Origin: a virus
IMG/VR virus record: IMGVR_UViG_3300012362_000010
Coordinates: 1 to 25,523 of that record
DNA: 25,523 nt
Strand: one strand, 5' to 3'
Shown here: piece after piece, positions 16,501 to 23,494 of the stretch
Layout of the letters: the number at the start of each line of letters is the position of its first letter
Numbering within the stretch: the stretch's first letter is position 1
Program-made: the position numbers and the translations under genes
Notes under the pieces: generated by a model
Databases searched by the model: none
The model's input: the letters and a program-made list of their open reading frames with translations, nothing else
Told to the model about the DNA's origin: nothing

Positions 16501-19500
16501 GGGAATCCTTGGGGGTCCAGTAGGCGGAGCTATAGGAGGAATGATTGGCTTTACAGTAGGCTTTACTGCGCCAGAAGTGCTCACTAGCCCCCGTGTGAGA
16601 GCAGCCGCACCTTTCATAAAGACTCTTCTTTCAAATGCTAATATGAGGGCCAGCCAGTTCTTCAACGGGCCAACCCAGCGAGATTACCCCTCCCCTCAGC
16701 TTCAGGCAATTCAAGCTGAGCAACAGATGCACCAGAATCGGAGTACTACTTGGCTTGAGAGGACTAAGGCTCTACCTGCGCAAATGGCTAAAGGTATTGA
16801 TCCCTTTGTCTATGTACAAGATAAGAACAATATGGGGTACATAGCTCGGGGTTTGATGGCCTTTGATAAAGCTGGGAAAGTATTTCGGAATCTAAACATA
16901 CCAGATATTCAGAGTCTTTACCTAGCTCTCAGAGATGCTAAAGGTCGTGCCTTGGGCCAACGCTGGTATCAGCAGATGCAGTATAGTGATATCAAAGCAG
17001 ATGCTAAGAAGGCTGGGCTAATGAATAGCCTGGAGAAGCTTCTCAATCTAAAAGCTTATCAGCGGGGCTTTGATGTTCTAGAGGAGCATAAGCAGGACCT
17101 TCAACAGAAGATGCAGCAGACTCAGCAGGACCTTCAGAATCCAAATAATACGGTACGTGAGAATATTGCCTTTCAAGATAAGCTCAAGGAATTACAAAAG
17201 TATCATGATGAAATAGATAAGAAGGTTGCCGCTGGTGAGGCTGTACCTGGGAGCTATACTCCACAGACGCTTCAGCAAGAATTAAGTAACATGCAGCAAT
17301 GGCATGGGCTTAATGACTGGACTCGATTGAATGACCTGTCTAATCGTGTGTTTAAATCTAGGGAACATATTCTTGATCTACTTCACAGTAATGGATTAAT
17401 AACAGATGAAGCCTACCAGAAGTATGTCTCTAGGGGTAATGAGTATATTCCTCTAGAACGTATCATGGATGACATGGCTGAGAACAAGGTTCATTCGAGT
17501 ACTCAGCCTTTACACCTGCGTCAACAGACAGTTATCAAAACCCTGGAAGGTAGCTCGCGTACCAACGTGAGTCCTTGGGAAGCCCTTGCTCATGCGGACG
17601 CTAAAGCATTTAACCAGATCATCCGTAATGATACCATGAGACATGCTGTTGATTTGGCAACTGCTTACCCGGCAACTATTGGATTAGAGTTCAAAGAAGT
17701 TAAAGAGGGGTACAGAGCTAAGAAAGGTGAATCAATTCTTGGTCACTATGTGGATGGTAAGCCTAACCTGTATGCTGTTCCTGAGTACTTAGGTGATGCC
17801 ATGCAGAACTATCCTGCGGCTACTAAGACTGCTCTAGGTGCCGTAGCTAGCTGGTGGGGACATCAGTTTAAGCGTGGAGCCACAGTTGCTAACCTTTCCT
17901 TTCAAGCGGCTAGCTTAATAGGTCATGCTGGCGCTGGATTAATTCTCTCTGAGTCTAATAGAAGTGATGTAGGTCGCTTTGCTGCTAACTGGGGCCGCAG
18001 TTTTAAATCGGTACTCACTCAAGACCAGGAGTTCAGGGAGATGGTGCGTAGCGGAGCTGCGTTTGGAGGTTGGCAAGCAGCTATTGACCCGGAGTACGCA
18101 GCTAGCCCATCGGATATAGGAACGTGGGAGAAGCTAAAGCAACGTAAGATACTAGATGCTGCACAAGATGTAGCTACCATGCTGGAGAATGTAAACCGCA
18201 CTAATACTTGGCGGAATGCTAGATTAGACGGGCACAATGAACGGTCAGCTTCCTTTGAGGCTAAGTATCGGTCAGGGGCTCCTGACTTCTCACGTATGGG
18301 GGATTTAACTCAGCCTCTTAATCAAGCTTTCATGTTTGTCAACGCGGCGACTCAGTATACTGCACAGATGATGGACGCACTTAGAAAAGACCCCAAGAGG
18401 ATTGGGGGAGTTTTAGCTGCTACAGCAGCGGCTACTATAGCTCTACAAGCTTGGAACGCACAACAGAAAGACTCTGATGGTAATTCCCTGCTCCGAAAAG
18501 TCAATGTAGAAGAACGTCTTCGTAACTGGACTGTTCTTTTACCCTGGACCTACAAGGAAAAGGGGGTAGAAAAAGCTTATCACTTCAATATCCCCAAGCC
18601 TTACCCTGCTCAGTTTATGATAAATCCAGTAGAAGCTGCGGTCTCTAACATTATTGGAAAAGAAGACAGAACTGGTACACAACAAGCCTTAGATGTATTA
18701 GGGCATATGTCTCCTATTCGTTTGCACTTGGATGAAAATAAATTAGGTTCTTCCTTAGCTACTAGTCTAGCGAGTGCAACGCATCCTGTCATTAAAACTG
18801 CTGTTCAACAATTTGCAAATAAGGATGATTTTGGTTATCCTATTGTGCCCCCAAATCAACAAGACATTGACCCTCAGTTTCAGTTTGGCCCTCGTACCTC
18901 TGCTCCCGCAAAGGCCATTGGAAGAGGGGGTGCATTAGGTGCAGCCGCAGGTGGAACACTCGGAGCTGCTGTAGGTGGATTAATGGGAGGAGCCGCTGGT
19001 GCTGCAATAGGTGGGGGTATAGGAATTACTATTGGGGCTCGCGGAGCGTCTCCTCGTCGAGTAGAAGCAGGAGTTCGCTCCATGTTTGCTGGCAGTGCAT
19101 CGCAGACTGAATCCTATCTCAATCCTTTCTTTGAGGCTTCCACGAATACTAAAGCCCCTGAAACTCTGATGGACAAAGCTCGAACTGCACCTATAGTTGG
19201 ACCCACCATCTCTCGATTTATGGGTTCTCAAATGGATCAACAGATGGCTACCGCTAGTCAGCAATTTTATGGGGCTGCGGACAATGCTGAAATGCCACTA
19301 AAGACTATTAGGTATCTACAACAGAACTTACCAGAGGAAGCTCCTAAGTACTTACACGATCATAAAGCAGAACTAGAGAAGGGATTCGTAGCAGAGATGA
19401 TACGATCTCGTCTTACTGAAATAGACAGTGCCATGAAGACTGTCCAAGGGCAGACAAAAATGCCTGCTAAGGAAATGGAAGACCAGCTTGAACGTCTGTA

Positions 19501-19609
19501 TAAGGCGAAGATGTATGTGTTGGATGTAGGGAACAAAGCTCTGCGTCCTGGCCCACAAGTAGGCCAAGCTTCGGCGTTGCCAGGACAAGGCCAAGGAGCA
19601 CCAAGGTAA
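13502..19609 (+). CDS. Giant (2,035 aa) putative internal virion / DNA-ejection protein
   Basis: The largest gene in the window. The N-terminal ~800 residues are Pro/Ala/Gln-rich and mostly disordered-looking, with scattered helices. A small ordered domain occupies about 800-970. Two long Gly-zipper hydrophobic segments follow, at about 981-1030 (GTAGALVGMKVGGILGG...) and 1807-1849 (GGALGAAAGGTLGAAVGG...). Between them, about 1090-1700, lies a long helical region including a coiled coil (about 1190-1246) and conserved-looking stretches (SRGNEYIPLERIMDD, FMFVNAATQYTAQMMDALRK) reminiscent of the LPD38-like domain in polyvalent phage proteins; that resemblance is from memory. It is the best candidate for the protein that spans the envelope during infection, like T7 gp16, but no transglycosylase motif was found. 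The start has no ribosome site and lies 8 nt after the previous stop. Confidence 0.65.
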   Translation: MPQDPQPQGTQLPSVPGEDKLLDIIRNSPLRDSERRQLWETYHTPGDEKAFTGALNKLDMNDETKRAMYEMRWLPSKPSPTTQAASSLDTRPRAKGDVRPSTTTIYNQQAAQKMIDPYLAVGQQTLDAFKDAPSAFKPSFSPQELEQGKDLITSLLPVDRNAPPSILTGTVAAHAGATLRRAGQLGSDVLGAVSSPFNLATAGIQQHISTIIEPWQNLARQMFSKESSPDPKTGRYSTGNEDIDKALDTAVGAIPFILTDAAMTRRPTPLEQSIDQMRGQAKVTPRSERPASDVNAVSARTQQIKAGLNKTTPIGPISETGGQQLHLDFATKAPTEAQAPVRTDGASKSGNAPVVDKQAQVGMPSEPSALIAPKPGLPTHDALVDAMIAKGVDNRFAEVRADQLLDAASGKSGFQPVERRNAPTLIDHYMGEERRGVAPKAEEAKSVQARIETPKVEAPKPEPSPVTFGRFMGELHRRFDSVADLGRQADLAENDQQANDLQSKSKEIERQTRDASRQYMNTLPSESVEQHQDAFLKGAERLEAQSKGVKDKTENTIKNRGIKGELVELRSGGGPVQSGIDPRTGEKIAVKPEATVRRAFRSLADEAQGRVPTSPFDDIEIIGLPEGPSREEGKAWLASRLADRKSIARKFTDLIQVAQETGASIHDLGIEDLEKELRAIDIDLGKYTKPASTGRRPNVTPEVDENGAIKPNSLLDSWTKKEADLVFGRNLRSIPTDEEFFQHAETLKEKGRLFRGVAEEAQRILDQRRTQPGGRQGERGAIGEPLRGKVTPVSLETPSVDDFITRVKRLGKLVRNPDGDLINTHRGEANITVSRVTPETTEGAVGFLLVDSKGATHFIDNHIRGAWDVAMHEEVAEAAFPHLKSMTIDKALQAILSNPDVVRKAGLGHYEFNALNNSRVVKAVELDLIKDRQTNREVRIQSKDNSLGKSSTLTIEPGWEDLGKAIEKAKARQGWNQRGVSGTTSLVSGTAGALVGMKVGGILGGPVGGAIGGMIGFTVGFTAPEVLTSPRVRAAAPFIKTLLSNANMRASQFFNGPTQRDYPSPQLQAIQAEQQMHQNRSTTWLERTKALPAQMAKGIDPFVYVQDKNNMGYIARGLMAFDKAGKVFRNLNIPDIQSLYLALRDAKGRALGQRWYQQMQYSDIKADAKKAGLMNSLEKLLNLKAYQRGFDVLEEHKQDLQQKMQQTQQDLQNPNNTVRENIAFQDKLKELQKYHDEIDKKVAAGEAVPGSYTPQTLQQELSNMQQWHGLNDWTRLNDLSNRVFKSREHILDLLHSNGLITDEAYQKYVSRGNEYIPLERIMDDMAENKVHSSTQPLHLRQQTVIKTLEGSSRTNVSPWEALAHADAKAFNQIIRNDTMRHAVDLATAYPATIGLEFKEVKEGYRAKKGESILGHYVDGKPNLYAVPEYLGDAMQNYPAATKTALGAVASWWGHQFKRGATVANLSFQAASLIGHAGAGLILSESNRSDVGRFAANWGRSFKSVLTQDQEFREMVRSGAAFGGWQAAIDPEYAASPSDIGTWEKLKQRKILDAAQDVATMLENVNRTNTWRNARLDGHNERSASFEAKYRSGAPDFSRMGDLTQPLNQAFMFVNAATQYTAQMMDALRKDPKRIGGVLAATAAATIALQAWNAQQKDSDGNSLLRKVNVEERLRNWTVLLPWTYKEKGVEKAYHFNIPKPYPAQFMINPVEAAVSNIIGKEDRTGTQQALDVLGHMSPIRLHLDENKLGSSLATSLASATHPVIKTAVQQFANKDDFGYPIVPPNQQDIDPQFQFGPRTSAPAKAIGRGGALGAAAGGTLGAAVGGLMGGAAGAAIGGGIGITIGARGASPRRVEAGVRSMFAGSASQTESYLNPFFEASTNTKAPETLMDKARTAPIVGPTISRFMGSQMDQQMATASQQFYGAADNAEMPLKTIRYLQQNLPEEAPKYLHDHKAELEKGFVAEMIRSRLTEIDSAMKTVQGQTKMPAKEMEDQLERLYKAKMYVLDVGNKALRPGPQVGQASALPGQGQGAPR

Positions 19610-19618
19610 GGAGAGGGT

Positions 19619-20359
19619 ATGGGAAATAAAAAAGCCACCCCCGCACGGTACCCCGTGAGAGAATGGCTTGGTCAATACGAGAGCTACCTTCTAATTATGA
19701 AAGGTAGCAAAGTCTTTAGATACTACGACAAAGTACTAGAACGCTTGTTCGCTATGTTTCCGAACCACACAGGATTGGAACAGTTCACTACGGTAGACAT
19801 AGCAGACTACAAGCTAGCTCGTGTGCAGCAGGGTAAGAAGGAACTCTCCATAGTCTATGAGCTATATGTGTTCTATGCCTTCTGGCGCTGGCTTATGGAG
19901 GATAAGGGATTACCACTATACAACCCTGCTAGAGCCTTCAAGAATAAGACCCCCAGTAAAAGCAAGAAGATCAACATCAGCTTAGGTGAACTTAATCGTT
20001 TGTTGGCTGAGTGCTCTACCCATGAGAAACGGGTTGTGCTTAACGTGATACAAGGGGTCCCGTGTCCTAAAGGAAAGCCGAGACAGGTAATAAGGGACGC
20101 GGCTGCTAGAGCGGGATTGCCCGCTTTTGATTTGTACGAGCTTAAGCTTAATCTTAGTAGAAGACTTAACAGGGATATCATCCAGTTTTATTGCCAGCAA
20201 TTGCTCAATGCCCTTCCTCCTGAAGCCCAGCTTGAGGGCAACGCCCTCACTACAGTCCAAGCTACGCCCCTTAATGAACGGCCCCCGATCTGTCACAGTG
20301 ACTATTACCCCTCTATTGTTGGTGGGGTTAATGAGCAAGAGATGAGTCCCAAAGGGTAA
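19619..20359 (+). CDS. Degenerate tyrosine-recombinase-like protein
   Basis: A 246-residue ORF with a good ribosome site (AAGGAGAGGGT), last in the late operon. Residues about 12-108 look like the SAM-like core-binding domain of phage integrases (WLGQYESYLLIMKG; TTVDIADYKLARVQQG; VFYAFWRWLMEDKGLPLYNPARAFK). After a Lys/Ser linker, SLGELNRLLAEC matches the start of a catalytic domain. The centre, including the first catalytic Arg, is then missing, and the text resumes at RDAAARAGLPAFDLYELKLNLSRRL, where the expected HxxR is YxxK (Y173, K176). It should therefore bind DNA but not recombine it. The C-terminal 126 codons overlap the RlpA-like gene antisense. It could be a retired integrase kept as a DNA-binding protein, or a decaying gene whose 3' part is open only by constraint. 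Confidence 0.65.
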   Translation: MGNKKATPARYPVREWLGQYESYLLIMKGSKVFRYYDKVLERLFAMFPNHTGLEQFTTVDIADYKLARVQQGKKELSIVYELYVFYAFWRWLMEDKGLPLYNPARAFKNKTPSKSKKINISLGELNRLLAECSTHEKRVVLNVIQGVPCPKGKPRQVIRDAAARAGLPAFDLYELKLNLSRRLNRDIIQFYCQQLLNALPPEAQLEGNALTTVQATPLNERPPICHSDYYPSIVGGVNEQEMSPKG

Positions 20360-20590
20360 GGTCCTATGAGCTACAGTCATAGCCATTTTATTATAAGGTT
20401 TACCGTTAGCCATTATGGAACCTGATTCGTCTCCATACCAACTACTCATCATCCAGGTTACTTGGTCCTGCACAGGTCCTAGAACATCAGGACTTGAAGC
20501 CTGTGCTGTCGGAGTCAGGGGGAACATTGTAGTTCCCATCAGCATCAATAAAGCTGTCAAAAATAGCTTCACTAAATTCACCCGCTTCAT
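19982..20590 (-). CDS. Secreted RlpA-like double-psi beta-barrel protein
   Basis: Starting at ATG 20590 gives 202 residues with a textbook signal peptide (KR n-region, LFLTALLMLM core, cleavage after TAQA at about residue 31). An alternative ATG at 20647 has a better-spaced AGGGG but adds 19 residues and overlaps the kinase more. Residues about 49-138 form the RlpA-type double-psi beta-barrel: SSWYG, MANGKPYN, MTVAHRTLPFGT, VTDRGPF, RSLDCSEGVALKLG. In RlpA lytic transglycosylases the NGE-x-YD signature carries acidic residues; here they are K64 and N67, while H75 is kept, so enzymatic activity is doubtful and glycan binding is possible. The last ~64 residues are basic and are encoded opposite the recombinase-like gene. 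It is the last gene of the early operon. Domain call strong; start and activity uncertain. Confidence 0.8.
   Translation of the reverse strand: MKRVNLVKLFLTALLMLMGTTMFPLTPTAQASSPDVLGPVQDQVTWMMSSWYGDESGSIMANGKPYNKMAMTVAHRTLPFGTHLLLINPTNNRGVIVTVTDRGPFIKGRSLDCSEGVALKLGFRRKGIEQLLAIKLDDIPVKSSTKIKLKLVQIKSGQSRSSSRVPYYLSRLSFRTRDPLYHVKHNPFLMGRALSQQTIKFT
20364..20382 (+). terminator. Weak hairpin just after the recombinase-like stop codon
   Basis: CTATGA (20364-20369) and TCATAG (20377-20382) are perfect inverted matches around a 7-nt loop, starting 4 nt after the + strand TAA and followed by the T-rich GCCATTTTATTAT. It could end the late transcript, but it is only 6 bp, is AT-rich, and lies within the RlpA-like gene on the other strand, where it encodes part of the conserved MTVAHR stretch. 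It may be coincidental. Confidence 0.25.
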
Positions 20591-21206
20591 CCACGTAAGT
20601 AAGCTCTTTGTACTCCTCTGGCCTAAATTGATCAAAGTGAATAGCATTCAGCACCCCTATCGAGCGTCTTTTAAGATTGTGCAACTCTCCATTTTTGGCT
20701 TCAATTATAAAGTCGAAGCCTCCATAAGCATCTAAAGCTGTTTCACTAATATGATTAGGGTCACGGCCTGAATCAACAAACTGAGTTCCATCAGCATTTC
20801 GGCGGATCACCTGCACAAGGTATCCGCCTTTTTCTTTGATGTACTTCGCTTCATTTTCAAATCTTACGTCAGTGACTACTGCGATTTCGGGAGCTTCACG
20901 GGATAAGCGTTTATCGAGAGCTTGAACCCAAACATTTGGATTTTCCTTGCGAGCGACATCAGTGCCATACCACTGGAGTATAGGTGTACAGCCGTAAATA
21001 GCATCAGCCTTCCACGCAGGGTGTGCTTTCGTTTGGTGGGCCAATTGCCACTGGGGTTCAAGTTCATTGTGATGCTCCTTGCAGTAGAGTTTTAGTTCGT
21101 CGGCGAAGGCATAAATCTGAACCTGAGGATTATACTCCTGCATGTAATTAGCAACGTAGTTTTTCCCCTGACGGGCTTTGTAACCGAGTCCTATGATTGT
21201 TGGCAT
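20487..21206 (-). CDS. Deoxynucleoside monophosphate kinase
   Basis: A 239-residue P-loop protein of the phage dNMP kinase type (T4 gp1 group), which phosphorylates dNMPs to dNDPs for phage DNA synthesis. Seen features are the N-terminal IIGLGYKARQGKNYVA, which corresponds to the family's GKARSGKD-type loop with Tyr in place of the first Gly and Asn in place of Asp, LQWYGTDVAR (residues 77-86) with its substrate-binding Gly-Thr, and VTDVRFENEAKYIKEKGG (about 111-128), a hallmark of the family. The C-terminal tail is acidic. The ATG at 21206 follows TTGGAGGAA with correct spacing and overlaps the nucleotidase gene by 16 nt. Its end overlaps the RlpA-like start. Confidence 0.85.
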   Translation of the reverse strand: MPTIIGLGYKARQGKNYVANYMQEYNPQVQIYAFADELKLYCKEHHNELEPQWQLAHQTKAHPAWKADAIYGCTPILQWYGTDVARKENPNVWVQALDKRLSREAPEIAVVTDVRFENEAKYIKEKGGYLVQVIRRNADGTQFVDSGRDPNHISETALDAYGGFDFIIEAKNGELHNLKRRSIGVLNAIHFDQFRPEEYKELTYVDEAGEFSEAIFDSFIDADGNYNVPPDSDSTGFKS

Positions 21207-21784
21207 CCAGATTCCTCCAAGATCATTCTAATAAAGTCATTAAGATTCTCAACTCTATCCACTCCAAGGCATTCCTGATTATACGTCGCGTTGTACAGGA
21301 AGCTTCTAGTTTCAGGAGACGCAGCAATTACCTCTGTTACGTTCTTCGGACGATCATCTAGCCAATAGGCAAGCTTCAATCCAAGAGCTACAGGACCTTT
21401 CCTATCCGAGATAATCACATTCACATTGTTAAGCCCAAAGTTCCTCTTCAACCAAACCTTAGTTTGATCCTCAATAGGCCAACCCGTTCCATCTTTACGG
21501 TTAGTGATAAAGATCACACGATGCTTCTCACAGAGTTGAGGGAGTAGGTCTGTGTTATCCATTGGCTTGTGATCTAACCACCAGTTTGGAATAGCATCAA
21601 TCCTACGCCAGAGTTTGTTCTCTTCTTCAGGTGTAATACCCAATGAGTCGAATGCCCACGAGGTTTGAACCAACGCATCATCTGGCCTACCGTTGAAGAG
21701 TTGCTTGCAAAGCTTACGAGCAGCAGGGACAAATGCAGAGATTACCCCATCGACATCTAGGCCAATATTCAAACGCTTTCCCAT
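21191..21784 (-). CDS. HAD-family 5'(3')-deoxyribonucleotidase-like phosphatase
   Basis: A 197-residue protein with all four HAD signatures in order. LDVDGVIS (D10 nucleophile, D12 acid/base) begins the protein, ITNR (T94) is motif II, ISDRKG has the motif III lysine (K129; K137 is an alternative), and YWLDDRPKN has the paired acidic residues (D143, D144) of motif IV. The layout and length match 5'(3')-deoxyribonucleotidases (NT5C type), which dephosphorylate nucleoside monophosphates. In this operon it would tune nucleotide pools next to the dNMP kinase. The ATG shares one base with the upstream stop (TAATG) and follows GGAGGGAAG. Confidence 0.82.
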   Translation of the reverse strand: MGKRLNIGLDVDGVISAFVPAARKLCKQLFNGRPDDALVQTSWAFDSLGITPEEENKLWRRIDAIPNWWLDHKPMDNTDLLPQLCEKHRVIFITNRKDGTGWPIEDQTKVWLKRNFGLNNVNVIISDRKGPVALGLKLAYWLDDRPKNVTEVIAASPETRSFLYNATYNQECLGVDRVENLNDFIRMILEESGCQQS

Positions 21785-22560
21785 TACTTCCCTCCGTATT
21801 GTTTTCCTGCGTAGGCGAATCTGCCCTTGTGGATTATTATAGAATAGTAGTTGTATTGCCCGTTTGGAAAGACGTTAATGACATTGATTCCATGAAGCCA
21901 CGCAGTTGGTCTGTTGCGAAGATAAGATGGATTAACGCTACCCGAAGTTGGGCTGATATAGCCTTGCCACTTGTTGATGTCCTCAACAGGGGAGATTTTT
22001 GTGTAAGTCTGTGGAGCGTGCGTATGTCCCGCAAGTACGTTGCACGCATACGTTTCAACTGCCTTCTTTGCCGGATATATTCCGCATTGGTTACCAATTC
22101 CACTTAACACCTCCCCGTGAATCACCTTCAACTTTCCAAGAGTATAAGCATGTCCCAGAGGAATGATTTTCCATCCCCGTTCAACGAGCTTAAGCAAACG
22201 AACGTGGTCAATGACGTTCTCTAGTTCTGGATGCTCCTCAATCAGGTCTTGTTCAAATCGCTCATGATTTCCAATAATCCAGATTCGTTCGCATCCTTTT
22301 GGAAGTACACCTTCCAAAGGCTTAAGTATATCACGCTCAAATCCCTCAATAGAATTGGCATAAGCACGGCGAGTCCTGTATAAAGGCTTACCCTTAGTAT
22401 GATGGGAAATTTCATCGAAATGAAATTGGTCACCACCAAAAATATAAACATCAGGCGGATTTTGCTTAAGAAAGTCAAGTTCAGCCTCCCACGTTGGCTT
22501 GTCATAGAGCGGGTAGTGCTTGTCGAAGTCTGCTACGCAAGTTTTAATTTTATCTGCCAT
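21784..22560 (-). CDS. Calcineurin-like metallophosphoesterase
   Basis: A 258-residue protein starting at ATG 22560, where AAAGGA overlaps the upstream stop codon; the in-frame TTG at 22584 lies inside the preceding gene. It has the ordered metal-binding motifs of the superfamily: DKH (13-15, the D-x-H motif, in DFDKHYPLYD), FGGDQFHFD (GD at 43-44), IIGNHERF (GNHE 97-100), VIHGE (148-150) and LAGHTHAP (GHTH 178-181). Phage members act as nucleases, phosphodiesterases or phosphatases; the substrate cannot be told here. It lies between the RecA-fold ATPase and the nucleotidase, which suggests a role in DNA replication or repair or in nucleotide turnover. Confidence 0.85.
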   Translation of the reverse strand: MADKIKTCVADFDKHYPLYDKPTWEAELDFLKQNPPDVYIFGGDQFHFDEISHHTKGKPLYRTRRAYANSIEGFERDILKPLEGVLPKGCERIWIIGNHERFEQDLIEEHPELENVIDHVRLLKLVERGWKIIPLGHAYTLGKLKVIHGEVLSGIGNQCGIYPAKKAVETYACNVLAGHTHAPQTYTKISPVEDINKWQGYISPTSGSVNPSYLRNRPTAWLHGINVINVFPNGQYNYYSIIIHKGRFAYAGKQYGGK

Positions 22561-22561
22561 G

Positions 22562-23494
22562 TTATCCTTTAAGAGCCGCTCCAAAATTTGAATAAGGTAT
22601 TTCCTTGTACTGACCCTCGTCGAGATACAGACTACGCTCTACTCCATTTAAGTACCGACCATAGAAAGAGAACTTACGCTTCGTGGACTTATCTAAAGCT
22701 TCTATAAAGATTAGATTACCCGCAGCGCCTACAAAGGCAGAGGAACCACGAGCTGAGTTAATAGAAGAACTTTGGCCCCCGGTGTTCTCGTTATTCTTTC
22801 GATTGTGATGGGTTAAGACAATGGATAAGTATCTGTTCTTGAAGAGACTATTCAAGCGATTAATTGTATTCTGAATTGTAGCAGAGTCATTCTCTCCTCC
22901 CGGTGGTAGCTTTGCTAGACTTCCAAAGGTGTCTATAACTAGAATCTTAGACTTGGTAAGAGCTAACATCTTATCAGCGAACTCAATTGTATCTTCCCAG
23001 GTTCGTATGTGTTGTGGAGTTTCTTCCGGCAGGAGAACATAGAAATTCTTATTCCCCATCAAACCAGGAACCTCTTCTACCTGTCTCTTGAATTCCATTT
23101 CAGTAAGTTCACTGAGTACTAGGACCCTAGTGGGTGGGCAGTTCTTCCCTAGAAAGGTTCCACCCTCCGTCACAGCCTTTAACATATGTAAGAGGGCAAT
23201 AGTTTTCCCACACTTGGGTGCTCCACTTAGAATGGTCTTGGCACCCACGGGAATGAAATCGGGGACGTAGTATTCTATCTCTAGGTTAGGACGGGCTTGG
23301 AGTTGTTCCAGATTGATGAGGGGTGCCCAACGCTCCGGTTGTTCTTCCCAGCGTTCGTGTTCATACTCGCGAAAGGCTTGCTCGGCGGGGCTGTGGTTGG
23401 TTACTGGATACTCTAGGTTATCTAAACCTATGTATTCTCTTGCCGCTTTAGCTAGCACTGGATTATATGCAGACTCAGGAAAGGTAGTTCCCAT
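22562..23494 (-). CDS. RecA-fold AAA ATPase / RepA-type replicative helicase candidate
   Basis: A 310-residue protein. Residues 91-98 are a Walker A loop (GAPKCGKT) after FIPVGAKTILS, and residues 184-190 (ILVIDTF) are Walker B. LTHHNRKN and the SARGSSAFVGAAGNLIFIE stretch match the H/sensor and post-sensor parts of the RepA/DnaB-like RecA-fold family (AAA_25 type). No primase or zinc finger is present. The N-terminal ~75 residues are helical and unrecognised. Next to the DNA polymerase it is the best candidate for the phage replicative helicase, or an ATP-driven recombination mediator. The ATG overlaps the previous stop by 1 nt with no good ribosome site, indicating coupling. Confidence 0.82.
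   Translation of the reverse strand: MGTTFPESAYNPVLAKAAREYIGLDNLEYPVTNHSPAEQAFREYEHERWEEQPERWAPLINLEQLQARPNLEIEYYVPDFIPVGAKTILSGAPKCGKTIALLHMLKAVTEGGTFLGKNCPPTRVLVLSELTEMEFKRQVEEVPGLMGNKNFYVLLPEETPQHIRTWEDTIEFADKMLALTKSKILVIDTFGSLAKLPPGGENDSATIQNTINRLNSLFKNRYLSIVLTHHNRKNNENTGGQSSSINSARGSSAFVGAAGNLIFIEALDKSTKRKFSFYGRYLNGVERSLYLDEGQYKEIPYSNFGAALKG

Noticed and set aside
16417-16665. Minus-strand ORF inside the giant gene
   Set aside because: Same cause: the antisense of the first Gly-zipper segment.
18880-19083. Minus-strand Pro/Ala-rich ORF inside the giant gene
   Set aside because: It is the antisense of the Gly/Ala zipper segment (Gly codons read as Pro/Ala on the other strand) and has no independent signal.
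20415-20735. Plus-strand ORF opposite the RlpA-like and kinase genes
   Set aside because: No ribosome site or family features, and both minus-strand genes have clear domains there.
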